In this document: piece by piece, positions 61,504 to 64,000 of the stretch
How the letters are laid out: each line of letters begins with the position of its first letter
Numbering within the stretch: the stretch's first letter is position 1
Source of the DNA: CPC320 sp002336405
GTDB lineage: Bacteria; Pseudomonadota; Alphaproteobacteria; Rhodobacterales; Rhodobacteraceae
Length of the DNA: 64,000 nt
Direction: 5' to 3'
Assembly: GCA_949372595.1 (NCBI GenBank)
Contig: CASIAN010000038.1
Coordinates: 15,110-79,109, forward strand
Translations under genes and position numbers: made by a program
Notes under the pieces: generated by a model
What the model was told of the DNA's origin: nothing
Databases searched by the model: none
Seen by the model: only the letters and a program-made list of their open reading frames with translations

Positions 61504-61843
61504 GCGAACCCTTTAAAAGCCTTCGCAACCTCAAACAACTTGGCAATACCTACTGAACTGTTCAACCTGAATCTGTGGCTCTGACCCATAGACCACACAG
61601 CATCATGATGAAAAGCCCGGCCGTTTCATTCATAACCTCAGAACCTTATAGGTGGGCCAACAGTGCTATGGGCAATTCATGTTATGGGGCATTAATAGCC
61701 TGATGGCCTTACTCACTGTTCGCAAACCCAATCTGTTTAGTCTATTATACCGAGACATTCATACTCATTTTAGTGAACGATACTGAACGTCTCTTTTTGA
61801 AAACTGCAGCTAAAGGAAGGTCGGGTCCAAAGTTAATCTCACA
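61504..61843. other. Intergenic region, no gene recognised
   Basis: About 340 bp between the IS6 remnant and the DMT transporter gene. It contains the possible inverted terminal match at 61593-61608 and otherwise nothing recognisable. Confidence 0.4.
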
Positions 61844-62764
61844 TCACAGGGATTTCTGTTTTGCCAATAAGTAAAGATTGGAGAAAAGAAGTGAGCCAAC
61901 GACAACGGCACCGCCAACCAAAGCCCAAAACCCCGGATTTTCTCCGATTACAACCCACACAAGGATTGGTGCCAGTACGGATTCTAAGAGAATGAGGAGC
62001 GACACTTCTGTCGAACCTATGTAGCGAGGACCAAGTGCGAGAAGACATGATGCAGCACCAATGAAAGCACCATGTCCCAGAAACAGCGGCCACTGTATTT
62101 CGAATGCTTCAATCGGCGAAACAAATGGCCCTATGAAGAGAGCAGCACCAATATATGCAAAAGGAATAGCCGGCACCATTGATGTGGCCTTGACTGAACG
62201 CACCGCAGTTAAAGCGGCGGCATAGGCGGCAGAAACGTAAAAAGCCCAAATGTCTCCTTTCCAAGAAGCGAGCTGGGATGAACTCGAGCCATAGGCAATA
62301 ATTGCGAGGCCGATGATCACCACACACATAGTTAAGACCATTCGTATTTGAATGAGCTCACCTAAGAAAATTCGGCTGAAAATTGCGGCAAATATTGGCA
62401 TTGAAGCGAAAATAAATACTGCATTGGCCACACTGGTGTGGGTGACGGCAATCACGAAAGCAGGTGCAGTTGTTGCAATCAAAACGGTATAGATAAGCCC
62501 TGGCCAACCGGTACTAAGTACAGCTAGGCACTTTCGCCACCCCTGGAGGGCTAGTAGAAAAGCAAGAATTAAGAGCCCAGCAGTCAAGCTCCTCCAAAAT
62601 GCTGTGACCATGGGCTCCGCATTTATCAACCTCACAAAAAGCGAGTCTGGTACAACGAGCAAGACGCCCACAGTGGTAATGGCCAAACCCTTGAGGTGAT
62701 CTGTCAAAGCGCTGTACTCCCTACGCCGTGTAAAAAGTTGTTTGAGGGTTTTTGAATTGCCCAC
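61844..62764 (-). CDS. EamA/DMT superfamily transporter
   Basis: Ten-helix DMT transporter of 306 residues. The N-terminal 25 residues are polar and basic, then two EamA repeats: FWRSLTAGLLILAF, APAFVIAVTHTSVANAVFIFASMPIFAAIFSRIFLGE (in pieces), and in the second half GSTEVSLLILLESVLAPILVW. It is the third DMT gene of the window and only moderately like the others. Substrate unknown. Flanked by insertion-element debris. Confidence 0.88.
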   Translation of the reverse strand: MGNSKTLKQLFTRRREYSALTDHLKGLAITTVGVLLVVPDSLFVRLINAEPMVTAFWRSLTAGLLILAFLLALQGWRKCLAVLSTGWPGLIYTVLIATTAPAFVIAVTHTSVANAVFIFASMPIFAAIFSRIFLGELIQIRMVLTMCVVIIGLAIIAYGSSSSQLASWKGDIWAFYVSAAYAAALTAVRSVKATSMVPAIPFAYIGAALFIGPFVSPIEAFEIQWPLFLGHGAFIGAASCLLALGPRYIGSTEVSLLILLESVLAPILVWVVIGENPGFWALVGGAVVVGSLLFSNLYLLAKQKSL

Positions 62765-63377
62765 AACGAAAGGTAACTTGATCTCATATAGCTAACTTTG
62801 ATGCAATCGGCTGTGAATGGTAGCTTTTCGACCTTATCAGCTCCCAAACAAAAAACCCCAAAAATGAATCTACCACCCCAACTCTAAAGCCCCTGCGCGT
62901 GGACCGTGCTGCCGTTTGAAGGGGGGCTGGCCTGTTTGCCGTGGCTCTTGGAATGGAAGGGTTGGGCCCAGTAGAAGACCCTGACGCTGTAACGACAAGC
63001 CTCTTCCTTCATACCTGTTATCCCGGAATATTGTTAATGCATAATCAGGGGACTACAGCATAGGCCAGTTGGGGTCTCATGGGTGTATATACTTGGCCTC
63101 TGCCAGAAATCGGGGTTGTGAGTGTGTAAACCAGTTTCAGGTTATATGACCGCTATCTTATCTTTCTTGTCACGGAGTGTGATAGAGATAGTTAGCAATC
63201 TGGCACATTGACAGCCTCTCTCACCTGAAACTTTAATGCTGATCCTCTGCTCCAGCCAAGAACGATAGCTGTGGGTCGTCGGCATTGCCGACCCCCCAGT
63301 CTGTCTCAAGAAATGATAATACTTTTGCCTCAGTGTATGGAGTGAAGACCTTAGTTGCTTAAGATAAATAACCCAAT
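62765..63377. other. Intergenic region, no gene recognised
   Basis: About 610 bp. A GC-rich patch at 62890-63000 differs from its AT-rich surroundings and could be a gene fragment, but no frame gives a recognisable motif. Confidence 0.4.
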
Positions 63378-64000
63378 TTAGAAATCTAATATGTACAGAC
63401 CACCTCTCAAAAACGTACTATTTTCTTTCCGAAGATTAACTTCAGTGAAATGAGTCAGGCAATAGTCATACTCATTACACAAGCCTTCAATGTAAGTTTT
63501 TGAGTGACAGTAACGCCCAGACCTTTCCAAGAAAAAACCGTCTCTTTCGGTATGCTCAGTAGAAAAAACTAGTTTCCCCCGTCGCTTATTCCTAGATTTT
63601 ATCACTCTAAAAACATCGGAAAGGTCCCCAACATAAACAAAGACATCTGTAGAGATAAAGTAATCAAAATCGAGGTCTGTGTCAGACAAATATTCGACAA
63701 TATCAGTGTATATTAACTTGTCATACACACTTTTGTTTTTAGCTTGATGAAGCATCGATTTAGATAAATCTATACCTTCAAGGTTTTGACAAAACTGTTT
63801 GAGTTCAACCCCAGCAAGGCCTGTACCACAGCCTAAATCAAGAACCGACCCCAGTTCTTTATTGGGATGTCTTTTGATAATCATTTCGGTAAGTGTTTTT
63901 GGTATCTGATACTCCAGATTTTCGACAAGCGAATGGTCAAATTTTGAAGCACAACCATCAAACAGGCGCTCAACATATTCTCTTGGGGCTGAATTAGTAG
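63378..64000 (-). CDS. SAM-dependent methyltransferase, partial (cut by right edge)
   Basis: The frame is open from the stop at 63378 to the window edge, about 207 residues; an internal ATG at 63884 is unlikely to be the true start because conserved sequence (APREYVERLFDGCASKFDHSLV) continues upstream. SAM-binding motif I is VLDLGCGTGLAGVEL; later LEGIDLSKSMLHQAK and FDYFISTDVFVYVGDL. This layout is typical of methyltransferases with an N-terminal TPR region, which would lie outside the window. The gene is AT-rich compared with the rest, suggesting transfer. Target unknown. Confidence 0.85.
   Translation of the reverse strand, partial: TNSAPREYVERLFDGCASKFDHSLVENLEYQIPKTLTEMIIKRHPNKELGSVLDLGCGTGLAGVELKQFCQNLEGIDLSKSMLHQAKNKSVYDKLIYTDIVEYLSDTDLDFDYFISTDVFVYVGDLSDVFRVIKSRNKRRGKLVFSTEHTERDGFFLERSGRYCHSKTYIEGLCNEYDYCLTHFTEVNLRKENSTFLRGGLYILDF

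Noticed and set aside
60532..61608. Confident IS6 element boundaries from the 16-bp inverted match
   Set aside because: The match is imperfect (14 of 16) and the enclosed 1.08 kb is longer than expected for IS6 elements; kept only as a possibility.

Overview
The window reads as chromosomal DNA of a marine alphaproteobacterium of the Roseobacter group (Rhodobacterales). This rests on protein flavour and neighbourhoods, not on a marker gene: a complete ccmABCDG heme-export run, TRAP and tripartite tricarboxylate transporters, prfB beside a class A penicillin-binding protein, a roseobacter-style inositol cluster, and NsrR with pseudoazurin. No rRNA, tRNA or CRISPR array was seen. Base composition is moderate in the core genes and clearly AT-richer at about 18-20 kb, 53-54.5 kb and beyond 61.5 kb.

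Layout. 1-7.9 kb: myo-inositol catabolism. A Gfo/Idh/MocA dehydrogenase cut by the left edge diverges from iolD-iolC-iolB-iolJ-iolG-phytanoyl-CoA-dioxygenase-like, and a perfect 16-bp LacI-type palindrome lies between them. 8-11 kb: a BadF-type sugar kinase and a broken FkbM methyltransferase gene. 11-14.4 kb: an ornithine-cyclodeaminase homologue, a threonine-dehydratase homologue separated from it by a 9-bp tandem repeat, and a convergent class V aminotransferase. 14.6-19.1 kb: DUF599 membrane protein, a small ORF, and a hybrid histidine kinase paired with a cysteine-free molybdopterin-fold periplasmic protein. 20-28.1 kb: TctD-TctE-solute-binding-protein sensory operon diverging from tctCBA-AtuA-DUF4387. 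28.4-45.9 kb: mostly housekeeping genes (prfB, mrcA, rhlE, a Fur-family regulator, eno, purB, acnA) interspersed with DMT transporters, PhzF, ClbS/DfsB, an orphan FliG-like protein and DUF1223. 46-52.8 kb: cytochrome c maturation (ccmG, D, C, B, A) and a dctPQM TRAP transporter with an internal terminator.

53-64 kb is accessory and decaying. A minus-strand cluster that looks like an sNOR-type heme-copper nitric oxide reductase (CuA subunit II, subunit I, SCO/SenC, orf1) followed by a formate/nitrite transporter is riddled with frameshifts and stops and is fused at its end to an IS110 transposase that is itself broken. Divergent from it is an intact nsrR, followed by a convergent intact pseudoazurin gene. 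Similar 19-bp dyads lie upstream of nsrR/the dead cluster and upstream of the pseudoazurin gene. Beyond these come a frameshifted IS6 transposase, a third DMT transporter and a methyltransferase cut by the right edge.

A recurring theme is short direct tandem repeats (units of 9-48 bp, 2-4 copies) at six non-coding or pseudogene sites. Function names rest on recognised motifs and gene order, read by eye; no database search was possible.
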